This document shows positions 1 through 7,122 of a stretch of 14,297 nucleotides of DNA, piece after piece (position 1 is the first letter of the stretch; the number at the start of each line of letters is the position of its first letter). A program made the position numbers and the translations under genes. Source of the stretch: Candidatus Eiseniibacteriota bacterium. GTDB lineage: Bacteria > Eisenbacteria > RBG-16-71-46 > CAIMUX01. The stretch covers positions 1 to 14,297 of the forward strand of contig JAGQHR010000021.1 in the NCBI GenBank assembly GCA_020431745.1, in the 5' to 3' direction. The notes under the pieces were generated by a model. It was not told the DNA's origin, ran no database searches, and saw only the letters and a list, made by a program, of their open reading frames with translations.

Positions 1-751
1 TGACCTGCACCTGTCCCGCGAGATCGGGAAGCCAGGATGAATAGCTCGGCCACTGCGAGTTCTCGGCGGCCGCCCAGGTCATCACCATCGTACAAAAGTC
101 GTAGCTGGGAGACACGCTGCACCGCGCGAGACCCCGACAGGGGATGCCACTCACGACATAGTCGACGTCGAATTCATAGGCGGTGGGAAATCCGAAGACC
201 GCCGGCGCCTGACGTCCCGGTCCGAAGCGAAGGTTCCCGAGGCCGGCCTGGCTCAACCTCTCGTAGAGATACTGCTGCGGGTTGTAGTTGGAAGGAAGTC
301 CGACGTTGCCGACCATCGTCGTGATGGCGCGCTGGTCGGGTGCCATCAGGACGACTGCATACTGGCCGTCTTCGACCACTCTCCATCCTTCGGGGACCAG
401 ATACCGGAAACACGGACCCTGTCGCATCGTCGACCGAGCCGCGTTGCCCTGCCGGGTTCCACCGGAAGACGGGCGGGAGGCGGCCGCCCCGGCCCGTGCC
501 GAGTCGTAGGCGGGACCAGCACCACCGCGCGCGCCAGACCGGCCGGAGTCTTTCCCTTCCTCGTAGTCTCCGGCGTCCGCGTAGTCACCCGCGTCGCTCT
601 CGCCGTAGTCCTCGCCGTCGGAGTAGCCATCCTGATCGTCGAGATCGGTCATCGAGGAACGACGGAGGAGGTTGCCGGCCACTCCCGCGCCGGCGACGAG
701 AACCACGAGGATGAGGATGGGAAGCCACTTCTTGCGGGACGTTGCTGTCAC
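1..751 (-). CDS. Membrane-anchored protein with acidic stalk and PEGW-type C-terminal domain (3' end off the left edge)
   Basis: I read an open frame of 250 codons that starts with GTG at 751-749 and runs off the left edge, so the C-terminus is missing. An in-frame TGA lies just upstream of the GTG, and a GAGG element about 8 nt before it is a plausible ribosome binding site. The first downstream ATG (codon 34) would lose the membrane segment, so I prefer the GTG. The product has a short basic N-terminus (RKK at 6-8), one hydrophobic helix at about 9-27 (signal anchor), an acidic Asp/Glu/Gly/Tyr-rich stretch at about 35-67 with repeated GDY units, a Gly/Ala/Ser linker to about 108, and a globular domain from about 112. 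That domain begins with a VPEGW motif and has Cys at 114, 205, 211 and 220. The VPEGW start recalls PsbP/DUF1795-like folds, but this is a weak resemblance. I do not recognise the family. It is probably anchored in the inner membrane and faces the periplasm. Confidence 0.75.
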   Translation of the reverse strand, partial: MTATSRKKWLPILILVVLVAGAGVAGNLLRRSSMTDLDDQDGYSDGEDYGESDAGDYADAGDYEEGKDSGRSGARGGAGPAYDSARAGAAASRPSSGGTRQGNAARSTMRQGPCFRYLVPEGWRVVEDGQYAVVLMAPDQRAITTMVGNVGLPSNYNPQQYLYERLSQAGLGNLRFGPGRQAPAVFGFPTAYEFDVDYVVSGIPCRGLARCSVSPSYDFCTMVMTWAAAENSQWPSYSSWLPDLAGQVQV

Positions 752-1230
752 GGCGGGACCTCACGGCGCCACAGGAACCCGAGCTCCTGCACGCTCGGGG
801 CGGACGAGTCGTGAGGTGTGGCGCCGCCCATCCGGGCCGCACCGAAATGCGGAAGGATCCAAACCCAGGATGAGGGTAGCACGGAGATCGGCTGGCTCGC
901 GCCGCGTTCCTTCTCCCCGGAACGGGTCGTCGGGCTCCGGATACGGTAGTCCTGGTAAAGCATTCCATGGGCCGCCGGGATGGCCCGATCACGGTTCGGC
1001 GCGGCCCTTCCGAGGGTGAGCGGAGCGCAAAATGCGCGGGTCATCGAACTGCGCTGGCGAGTCCCTGTCCGTCAGAGTGCAACACTTGCTCCATCGAAAT
1101 CCGTCGACGCTCCAGCTCCGCGCCATCCAGTGGTCACGTCCGGTTCTCTAATCCTCCTTTCATTCGCGCGCTCCACAATTCGAGCCGGAGTTCCGGGGAC
1201 ACAGGCTCCCATCGAGGGGAAGGAGACTTG
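752..1230. other. Divergent intergenic region (479 nt) with no gene recognised
   Basis: This stretch separates two divergently transcribed genes and should hold both promoters. Several open frames cross it on both strands, but their compositions are Arg/Ser/Pro-rich and low-quality, and none has a ribosome binding site or recognisable domain. One plus-strand frame is continuous with the downstream receptor from 967, but the receptor's signal peptide begins at 1231. I could not find a convincing -35/-10 pair. A hexamer close to TATAAT (TCTAAT at about 1146-1151) has no matching -35. A short inverted repeat, GCAA-CAC-TTGC, lies at 1079-1089 and could be chance. Confidence 0.6.
1220..1225 (+). 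promoter_or_regulatory. Shine-Dalgarno site fixing the receptor start
   Basis: AAGGAG lies 5 nt before ATG 1231, and the protein from that ATG begins with a signal peptide. This decides against the longer in-frame extension back to 967. Confidence 0.8.
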
Positions 1231-3654
1231 ATGAGCGTCCGGAGAAGTCAACTCATCCGATCCATCTGGATCCTCGGACTCGCGGTCGCGAGCCCGGCGG
1301 CGCTCGGTGCGGAGAGCACGGTCCCGCAGCCTGGCCGCGCCGCCGTGCATGGTCGGGTCATCGACCAGGAAACGGGAGCGCTGCTCTCCGGAGTGAACAT
1401 CCAAGTCTTGAACACGCCCTATGGAGGGATCACGGACTTCGATGGGAGCTTCCATCTGCGCGACCTCCCCCCGGGGTCGTGGCACCTTCGGTTCTCCTTC
1501 ATCGGATTTGCCGCCCACGACATCCCCGGCCTCGATCTCGCTCCCGGTGAGGATGAGGATCTCGGCACGATCGGCCTGAGCCCGGCCGCGATCCCCCTCG
1601 CCGAGTTCGTGGTCACTCCGGGCAGCTACACGATCATGGGGAATGGCACGCAGCGGTCGCAGGCCCTCGACCGGGAAGCCCTCGAAAACATGTCGTTTGC
1701 CGAAGACATCACACGATCTGCGACCCGCCTCCCCGGCGTCGCGTCCACCGACTACTCCTCCCGCTTCACCGTACGCGGCGGCGAGTCGGACGAAGTCCTG
1801 ATGAACCTCGACGGCATGGAGCTCTACGAGCCCTTCCATCAGCGGGACTTCGTCGGTGGGTTGTTCAGCATCGTGGACATCGAAACGATCGAGAGCATCG
1901 ACCTGATGACCGGCGGATTCTCGGCCGAGTCCGGAAACCGGCAGAGCGGTGTCTTCAACATGCGGACGAAGACGGCTCAGCCGGGACAGCGTCGGACCAA
2001 GCTCGGTCTCAGCGTGATGAACGCCCGCCTGTATTCCGAAGGGCCGTTGCGGGGGAACAGCAGCTATCTCGTCTCCGGGCGTCGTGGGGTGCTCGACAAG
2101 ATCCGCGTCCTCTCCGTGGTCGATGCCCAAACCACGCACTACTTCGAGGATCTGATGGGCAAGGTGGAGATCCCACTGGCGGCCCAGCACACGCTATCCG
2201 GGCACCTCCTCCTCTCAGGCGACAAGGCCAAGGTGAGGGATATCACGGAAGAGGCGCACGACATTCACGATACCAGCTATGGCAATACCTACGGTTGGGC
2301 AGCGCTCAAGTCCCACTACTCCTCGCGACTCTACTCACGCTCTCTGCTCTATCTCGGCAACGTGACGCACGAGCGCCACGGCGATGCCGAAAAGGACGAG
2401 TACACTGACAAGCTCAACTTCAAGCTCGCGGACAAGCGCAGCTACACGTTCTACGGTTTGAAGCAGGACTGGATTTGGGACCCCGCAACACGGCTCTCTC
2501 TGCACTACGGAATCGACTTCCGGCAGCTCGAAGCGGACTACGACTACGCCTACAGTCTGAGCGACGTCCGCGCCGACTCCACCGGCGTCATCGGCCCCTA
2601 CGAGAATTCCGTGACCGTACGCACCAAACCGAGCGGTCAACAAACGGCGGCCTACGTCTCGGCGCGGCTGAATCCGTGGCGTCATCTCTATCTGGAGTCC
2701 GGCGCCCGCCACGACCGAGCGACCTGGGCGCACGACGATCTCTGGAGCCCCCGTCTCAGCGTGGCCTACGCCTTCGGCGAGCGAACAGTCGCCCGCGCGG
2801 CTTGGGGGTACTACTACCAGAGCCAGTTCATCAACGCCCTGGACGTGAACCACGGAGCGACGGAGTTCAATCCGGCGGAGCTGTCGAAACACTACGTCGC
2901 GGGGATCGAACATGGTTTCGAGGACGGGATGGAGGTCCGCCTCGATGCCTACGTGAAGGACATCTCCCGAATCAGCGACGAGTACCAGAACCTCCGCGAT
3001 CCTTGGGAAGTCTTCCCCGAGTCCCGCAACGATGAAGTCTTCCTGCAGTACGGAGGGGCGACGGCGCGGGGAGTCGAGCTGTTCCTGAAGTACGACCGGG
3101 GACGCAAGGTGTCCTGGTGGCTCAGCTACGCCCTGGCGGAGGCAAAGGAGACGATCGAGAGTCTCACCTTCGACGGGTTGCTGATCCGTCGAACCGGTGA
3201 TCTGCCGCGCCCGCTCGACCAACGACATACCGTCTACGTGGATGTCAACTACCGGCCGACCCCACGTTGGCACGTGAATCTGTCCTGGCAGTACCACTCC
3301 GGGTGGCCGCTCACGACCTACACCTACGTGGCCAACCACCCGTACAGCGACCCTCCCCCGGACGACCTGTTCATGGCCGCATCACACAACGGGTTCCGCG
3401 CCGACCAGTATCCCGCGTATCACCGCATGGACGTACGCTTCAATCGTTCGTTTCCGGTGCGCAACGGCACGATCAAGGCCTATCTCCACGTCATCAATCT
3501 CTACAATCGACAGAACCTAAGAAAGTTCGACGTCGATTCCCGCAACGACGCGGGGCAGCTCGTACCGGACGGCCAGGGTGGCTACCAGTACTTCCGCGAC
3601 GACACGACCTGGTTCGGGTTGCTCCCGGTCCTGGGGGTGAGCTGGGAGTTCTGA
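1231..3654 (+). CDS. TonB-dependent outer-membrane receptor with N-terminal carboxypeptidase-regulatory-like domain
   Basis: The 807-residue product imports a ligand across the outer membrane using TonB energy; the ligand is unknown. I chose ATG 1231 because AAGGAG at 1220-1225 sits 5 nt upstream and a signal peptide follows directly (about 1-27, ending near LGA). A carboxypeptidase-regulatory-like beta domain spans about 39-116, with the typical sequence features VHGRVID, GGITDFDG and FSFIGF. A TonB-box-like FVVTPG lies at about 126-131. The plug domain covers about 140-248, with RLPGV, FTVRGGESDEVLMNLDG and GGFSAESGNRQSG elements. The rest is an aromatic-rich beta barrel that ends in a C-terminal Phe, as expected for outer-membrane insertion. 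No TonB/ExbB or SusD partner is visible. It is convergent with the secreted M1-like peptidase, so peptide uptake is possible but is only a guess from context. Confidence 0.93.
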   Translation: MSVRRSQLIRSIWILGLAVASPAALGAESTVPQPGRAAVHGRVIDQETGALLSGVNIQVLNTPYGGITDFDGSFHLRDLPPGSWHLRFSFIGFAAHDIPGLDLAPGEDEDLGTIGLSPAAIPLAEFVVTPGSYTIMGNGTQRSQALDREALENMSFAEDITRSATRLPGVASTDYSSRFTVRGGESDEVLMNLDGMELYEPFHQRDFVGGLFSIVDIETIESIDLMTGGFSAESGNRQSGVFNMRTKTAQPGQRRTKLGLSVMNARLYSEGPLRGNSSYLVSGRRGVLDKIRVLSVVDAQTTHYFEDLMGKVEIPLAAQHTLSGHLLLSGDKAKVRDITEEAHDIHDTSYGNTYGWAALKSHYSSRLYSRSLLYLGNVTHERHGDAEKDEYTDKLNFKLADKRSYTFYGLKQDWIWDPATRLSLHYGIDFRQLEADYDYAYSLSDVRADSTGVIGPYENSVTVRTKPSGQQTAAYVSARLNPWRHLYLESGARHDRATWAHDDLWSPRLSVAYAFGERTVARAAWGYYYQSQFINALDVNHGATEFNPAELSKHYVAGIEHGFEDGMEVRLDAYVKDISRISDEYQNLRDPWEVFPESRNDEVFLQYGGATARGVELFLKYDRGRKVSWWLSYALAEAKETIESLTFDGLLIRRTGDLPRPLDQRHTVYVDVNYRPTPRWHVNLSWQYHSGWPLTTYTYVANHPYSDPPPDDLFMAASHNGFRADQYPAYHRMDVRFNRSFPVRNGTIKAYLHVINLYNRQNLRKFDVDSRNDAGQLVPDGQGGYQYFRDDTTWFGLLPVLGVSWEF

Positions 3655-3705
3655 CGGAGGATCCCCGCCAAGCCGGAGATTCCTCTGGATCCCGGGCACG
3701 CCAAC

Positions 3706-3731
3706 CGAACGGCGCGAGCTAGCGCCGTTCG
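3706..3731. terminator. Perfect 10-bp inverted repeat between convergent genes; candidate bidirectional terminator
   Basis: The arms CGAACGGCGC (3706-3715) and GCGCCGTTCG (3722-3731) are perfectly complementary around a 6-nt loop (GAGCTA). The stem lies 51 nt after the receptor stop and covers the last codons and TAG stop (3721-3719) of the convergent peptidase gene. Neither side has a T-tract, so classic intrinsic termination is uncertain. It could act as a structure-dependent stop or protect 3' ends of both mRNAs. The stem is seen directly; its role is inferred from position. Confidence 0.55.
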
Positions 3732-5794
3732 ACCTGCTCTCGCAGCGCCTCCGGTGCGCCCGTGCCTCCCGCCCTGACGTCGGCGACAGCGATCGAACGA
3801 CGGACTTCGTCGAGCAGATCCTCGTCGTTCTGAGCCAGGGCGACTCTTCCCAGGAGGTAGTACGTCCAGGGTAGATCCTCGACCTGCCGGGTCGGAGCCC
3901 GGAGCGCCGTCTCCAGATGCTGTCGCGCTTCGTCATACTTCTCATCCTGGAAGAGAACTCGTCCCAACATCGACTCCAGCGCGTAACGCCGGCCATAGTC
4001 GTCCGAAGCGCCCATCGTCGTGTCGTCGAGAGCCGCTTGCAAGGCTCGCGCCGCCTCCTGGGGCTGGTCGTCCCAGGCAAGGAGCTGCGCCCGGGTCACG
4101 GTGGCGAGCGCCGTGGCCTCCGCCCGATACTCCGGTGTCCAGCGCAGGATGCGATACCGCGGATCCAACTCGACGGTGCTCACCGGCCAGGGGACGGGGA
4201 GCGTCACCGACGTGCGACGGTCGTCAACCTCGACGCGATGGATCCGTCGCTCACCGGTGGAGGCCGTGACCTCCACGTCCACCGTCAAGTGGTAGGGAGT
4301 CTCGTCCTGCACCACGGTGACCGCGATCTCTCCGTCTCTCTGTGACCACTCCAGTAGGGGAAAGGGCGCTCCCGCACGTTCGAGCCATTGCGCATAGAAC
4401 CAACCGAGGTCCGCCCCGGTCGCTCGTTCGATCTCGGCGAGGAATCCTTCCCATGTCAAAGGCCGGAGGGCGTGGGCGCCGATGATCTCTCGAAGCGCGG
4501 AGGAGAACCGATCCGGTCCTACTTCGTCCGCCAGCATGTTCCAGACCTGGAAGCCCTTCCCGTCGGCGATGATCCGGGCGGCCGGGCCGTCGTTCGCGTC
4601 GGGTAGTGGAGCGTCGAGCCCGGCCGCGGCGACGCGCAGGTATCCCAAGCCACACTGCATCGCGCTGTATCCGGGATACCCGCTGCGGCGGTAGCGCTCG
4701 GCGGCGGCCGGTCCCTCGATGGTCTCCACCGCCACGAGGGAGCCGTACTGCGCCATCGCTTCGCTGAACATCATCCCACCCCGTTCCTCCGACAACGTCA
4801 TCAGGTTGCCCCACCACTGGTGACCGATCTCGTGTCCGAAGTAGGCCGTGTTGAAGCGTCGATCGAGAAAGGCGGTGTTCGCGAGGATGAAGCCGTCGAG
4901 GCTGGCGCCCGCGAAACCGGCCGCCTGGGCGTCTGCCGTGGGCACTTCCACGATCCCGAAGCGTGAGTACGGATAGGGTCCGAACATCGACCGCAACACG
5001 TTCAGCACGGCTGCTCCGCCCGTTACGTACTCGTCCTGGTTCTCCCGCGCTCGGAGGAAGCAGGCCACCACGGGCGGGTCGTCCGGCGCCGAGATCATGC
5101 GATAGGGACCGGCGGCGAAGCTGAAGAAGACGGGAGTCTCGAAGCGGAACGGAATCGCCTGCTTCGCTTCGGGCGGGGATTGTCCGGCGGCATAGACGGA
5201 GAGCCCTTCCGGCAGCTCGATGGTCATCGTGCCGGTGGCGCGGAGACCGGACCACCCCCCGTCCTCGACGCGCGGATCGTCGACCTGCGGGTACCACGCG
5301 GTGTTGATCCCGCTCGCAAAGATCACCGGGGCGCCGACGTGATAGACGAACGCGGTCGCTTCCCCGCCTCGACACCGGAAGGAGAGACGCAGGGGCCGTC
5401 CGGCGGGCCATGGATCCTCGAACCGAATGGCGTAGGGATACGTTCCCCACCCGTCCTGCAAGCCCGGGATCAGCTCTCCCCTCGAAGGTGGAAGCAGGAC
5501 CGTCCCGGCCGGCTCCGGCATCTCGATCCGGAGATCACCCAGTTTCTCACTCAATCCGAGCACGATTTCCGCGCGTGGTGCCTGCGTGGGGGGGATCACG
5601 ATCTGTCCGGTGATCTCCATCGATGCGGAATCGGTCCCGATGGTCACCGTCATCTCGTATTCGGGAAAACCGGTCACGACTGAATCCTCCGCCCGAGTCC
5701 GCGAGGAGAGCGAGAGCAACGCGAGCGAAACGAGAACTGCGCCGCGGAACACGATCCCAGGCAGTTGCCGGTCGAGGTGCGCGGTCCGGTTCAT
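3719..5794 (-). CDS. Secreted M1-like (gluzincin) zinc metallopeptidase with altered active site and TPR-like C-terminus
   Basis: From ATG 5794 the product has 691 residues. AGGAGGAG 5 nt upstream and a signal peptide at about 1-35 (ending SRTRA) support this start over an in-frame ATG at 5977. Residues about 40-230 form an M1-type N-terminal beta domain. The thermolysin-like domain has HEIGHQWWG, with zinc ligands H321 and H325 and catalytic-base candidate E322, then an SEAMAQY element that supplies the third ligand E345. The gap after HEXXH is 19 residues rather than the usual 18. The exopeptidase GAMEN motif is replaced by GASLDGF at about 296-302. The expected YxKG tyrosine position reads DGKG (411-414). 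After a small beta domain, about 555-691 is helical and TPR-like. Zinc hydrolase chemistry is likely, but ordinary aminopeptidase activity is doubtful. It is probably co-transcribed with the upstream GntR gene. It is probably periplasmic or exported, because I see no second membrane anchor. Confidence 0.9.
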   Translation of the reverse strand: MNRTAHLDRQLPGIVFRGAVLVSLALLSLSSRTRAEDSVVTGFPEYEMTVTIGTDSASMEITGQIVIPPTQAPRAEIVLGLSEKLGDLRIEMPEPAGTVLLPPSRGELIPGLQDGWGTYPYAIRFEDPWPAGRPLRLSFRCRGGEATAFVYHVGAPVIFASGINTAWYPQVDDPRVEDGGWSGLRATGTMTIELPEGLSVYAAGQSPPEAKQAIPFRFETPVFFSFAAGPYRMISAPDDPPVVACFLRARENQDEYVTGGAAVLNVLRSMFGPYPYSRFGIVEVPTADAQAAGFAGASLDGFILANTAFLDRRFNTAYFGHEIGHQWWGNLMTLSEERGGMMFSEAMAQYGSLVAVETIEGPAAAERYRRSGYPGYSAMQCGLGYLRVAAAGLDAPLPDANDGPAARIIADGKGFQVWNMLADEVGPDRFSSALREIIGAHALRPLTWEGFLAEIERATGADLGWFYAQWLERAGAPFPLLEWSQRDGEIAVTVVQDETPYHLTVDVEVTASTGERRIHRVEVDDRRTSVTLPVPWPVSTVELDPRYRILRWTPEYRAEATALATVTRAQLLAWDDQPQEAARALQAALDDTTMGASDDYGRRYALESMLGRVLFQDEKYDEARQHLETALRAPTRQVEDLPWTYYLLGRVALAQNDEDLLDEVRRSIAVADVRAGGTGAPEALREQVERR

Positions 5795-5799
5795 GGCTT

Positions 5800-5807
5800 C
5801 TCCTCCT
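5800..5807 (-). promoter_or_regulatory. Strong Shine-Dalgarno for the peptidase, adjoining the GntR stop codon
   Basis: On the minus strand AGGAGGAG directly follows the TAG stop (5810-5808) of the regulator and lies 5 nt before ATG 5794. The 13-nt gap between the two genes is almost filled by this site, which supports one transcript and close translational coupling. Confidence 0.8.
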
Positions 5808-6755
5808 CTACGGTTGTTGCACAACACCGGCGTGTTCCGGCCAGCCGAGCATCCTCGCGGCTCGGTCGAGATCCATGCTCTCGAAGACGTACGCGGCGAC
5901 GAGCACCCGGGGATGGGAGCGCACCGACGGAGGGAGAGAGGACCACACCCGGGGAGCGACCAGCACGACGGTTCCAACCCCCCGAGCGTCCAGCCAAGCG
6001 AGAGGATCGGCGCCTACCACCGGCTCCACGTCGCACCCCCGGGAACGAAAGAGTGCGCGGACGTCGGACGCCACGGTATCCGCGGTCACGGCGTCACGCT
6101 CGCAGACGAGAACCCGCGTGGTGTCGTCCGGGATCTCTTCCAGGATCCTCGGATCGGGTCCGATCGTCACGAACGTCACTTCGCGCAGCCGCTCCGGCCA
6201 CATCCTCCGAATGTCGTTGTAGTGGAAATACGTCGCGATGATCGTGCCGGCCGGTGGTTCCTCTTCCCGCTCCAACGACCACTCCCGTGCGTCGACGTCG
6301 AAACGGGTCGCGATCTCTCGGGCATGCGACTGGCATTGCCATTTGGTGCACTCGACTACATGGACGGTTTCACGGCGCGCCTCCCCGCCGCCGACGCGGC
6401 GGATCTCGCGGCAGAGCTGCGCCGCATCGAGGCCGAGTCGTTCCCGGGCCTCCTCGAGGACGCGGCTCGCGAATTCCTGTCGGTCGGCCTCGCGCGCCGC
6501 ACGCTGGGTTCGACCTTGGCTCCGCGTGACGCGGGTCCCGCGCGCTCCCCGGGTTTCGACCAGCCCCTGGCGGGCCAGCGCCGTGTAGGCGTGTCTCACG
6601 GTGTGCAGGTTCACACCCCAGCTGCGAGCGGCTTCTCGGAGCGGTTCCAGCGCATCCCCGGCGGCGAGGTCGCCCCGCTCGATCCGCGCACGGATGGCCT
6701 CGGCGATCTGGTGGTAGAGGGGGACCGGGCTCCCAGGGTCGACTTCCTGTTTCAT
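5808..6755 (-). CDS. GntR-family transcriptional regulator with a large C-terminal effector-type domain
   Basis: The 315-residue product has an N-terminal winged helix-turn-helix at about 10-76 with the GntR hallmarks VPLYHQIAEAIRARIERG, a LREAARSWGVNLHTVRHAY recognition region, and GLVETRGARGTRV. A charged helical linker follows at about 78-122. The C-terminal half (about 128-308) alternates beta strands and helices, starting with VHVVECTKWQCQSHA; this looks like a ligand-sensing alpha/beta domain rather than an FCD, UTRA or aminotransferase domain. I chose ATG 6755, where the conserved domain begins; an in-frame ATG at 6773 would add six residues. Neither start has a Shine-Dalgarno sequence, which fits a leaderless mRNA. 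It lies 13 nt upstream of the M1-like gene and is divergent from the haloperoxidase. Direct autoregulation is likely because a perfect palindrome overlaps its promoter. The effector is unknown. Confidence 0.9.
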   Translation of the reverse strand: MKQEVDPGSPVPLYHQIAEAIRARIERGDLAAGDALEPLREAARSWGVNLHTVRHAYTALARQGLVETRGARGTRVTRSQGRTQRAAREADRQEFASRVLEEARERLGLDAAQLCREIRRVGGGEARRETVHVVECTKWQCQSHAREIATRFDVDAREWSLEREEEPPAGTIIATYFHYNDIRRMWPERLREVTFVTIGPDPRILEEIPDDTTRVLVCERDAVTADTVASDVRALFRSRGCDVEPVVGADPLAWLDARGVGTVVLVAPRVWSSLPPSVRSHPRVLVAAYVFESMDLDRAARMLGWPEHAGVVQQP

Positions 6756-6759
6756 GGGT

Positions 6760-6773
6760 ATGTTATATAACAT
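6760..6773. promoter_or_regulatory. Perfect 14-bp palindrome, candidate GntR operator
   Basis: ATGTTATATAACAT is fully self-complementary and AT-rich inside a GC-rich region. It starts 5 bp upstream of ATG 6755 and covers the predicted -10 element. A dimeric GntR protein bound here would block its own promoter and that of the downstream peptidase. The palindrome is seen directly; identity of the binding protein is inferred from position and family habit. Confidence 0.7.
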
Positions 6774-6790
6774 TATCACGAAAGGGACAA
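6762..6790 (-). promoter_or_regulatory. Sigma70-like promoter for the gntR-peptidase operon, probably leaderless
   Basis: On the minus strand TTGTCC (6790-6785) is followed by a 17-nt spacer and TATAAC (6767-6762). The start codon A (6755) lies 7 nt after the -10 element, where transcription should begin. Together with the missing Shine-Dalgarno, this predicts an mRNA that starts at or next to the ATG. The -10 lies inside the palindrome at 6760-6773. Confidence 0.55.
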
Positions 6791-6802
6791 CCCGAGAGAA
6801 TC

Positions 6803-6820
6803 CCGCCCACCCGCGGGCGG
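6803..6820. repeat. Inverted repeat (hairpin) in the divergent spacer
   Basis: CCGCCC (6803-6808) pairs with GGGCGG (6815-6820) around a 6-nt loop. It lies just upstream of the predicted regulator -35. GC-rich short stems can arise by chance in this genome, so the role is unknown. Confidence 0.4.
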
Positions 6821-6829
6821 CAGATCGTT

Positions 6830-6849
6830 CGGCGGAGCCTGCTCCGCCG
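6830..6849. repeat. Perfect 9-bp-arm inverted repeat in the divergent spacer
   Basis: CGGCGGAGC (6830-6838) and GCTCCGCCG (6841-6849) are perfectly complementary with two central bases; as RNA it would fold with an 8-bp stem and a 4-nt CCTG loop. No T-tract follows on either strand. It lies between the candidate promoters of the two divergent genes, so it could be a protein-binding site or a barrier to upstream transcription. Confidence 0.5.
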
Positions 6850-6854
6850 GCTTC

Positions 6855-6883
6855 ATGACAATCGTATAGTGCTGCCAAATAAC
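6855..6883 (+). promoter_or_regulatory. Possible promoter for the haloperoxidase gene
   Basis: ATGACA (6855-6860), a 17-nt spacer and AATAAC (6878-6883) form a fair sigma70-like pair facing the haloperoxidase. The untranslated leader would be about 230 nt. ATAACA at 6879-6884 equals one half of the palindrome at 6760-6773, and an AGTG-N11-CACT inverted repeat spans 6868-6886, so the same regulator might touch both promoters. This is a weak call. Confidence 0.3.
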
Positions 6884-7122
6884 ACTTTGCTGGACCTTGT
6901 CCGTGCGGAAGACGCCGTTTCCGCGGTCTGTCGCGGATCCTTCCGGACGCTTCACGGACGCGATCCACAGACGGCGCACCTCTGCTAAGATCCGCCGTGC
7001 CGGTGGCGGGTCCGGGGGTCGGACTCCGACCGGTCTGCGCATCTTCCACGTCCCGGCACGGATTCGCCGACCGGATGAGCTTCGGATCCACTGGCCGTGC
7101 GGGACACCATCGTGAGGACGAC
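6884..7122 (+). other. Upstream region or leader of the haloperoxidase gene, no gene recognised
   Basis: No protein with a credible start or domain is visible between the possible promoter and ATG 7123. Frames open here are Arg/Pro-rich. The only clear signal is GTGAGGAC at about 7112-7119, whose GAGG lies about 8 nt before the ATG and acts as the ribosome binding site. A long structured leader is possible, but I recognise no riboswitch. Confidence 0.5.

Noticed and set aside
1079..1089. Short inverted repeat GCAA-CAC-TTGC in the first divergent spacer
   Set aside because: Only four base pairs per arm with no extension, so chance is the simplest explanation.
967..1230. N-terminal extension of the TonB receptor by 88 codons
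   Set aside because: It is Arg/Ser-rich and would bury the signal peptide. A good ribosome binding site sits just before ATG 1231.
1072..2190. A long open frame on the minus strand across the receptor 5' end
   Set aside because: It is antisense to well-supported receptor coding sequence and has no recognisable domain.
5795..5977. Upstream in-frame extension of the M1-like protein to ATG 5977
   Set aside because: It overlaps the regulator gene and would place 61 non-signal residues before the signal peptide. The start at 5794 has a near-perfect ribosome binding site.
5586..6770. A 394-codon plus-strand open frame over the regulator and peptidase start
   Set aside because: It is antisense to two clear genes, and its composition looks like a shadow of the opposite strand.
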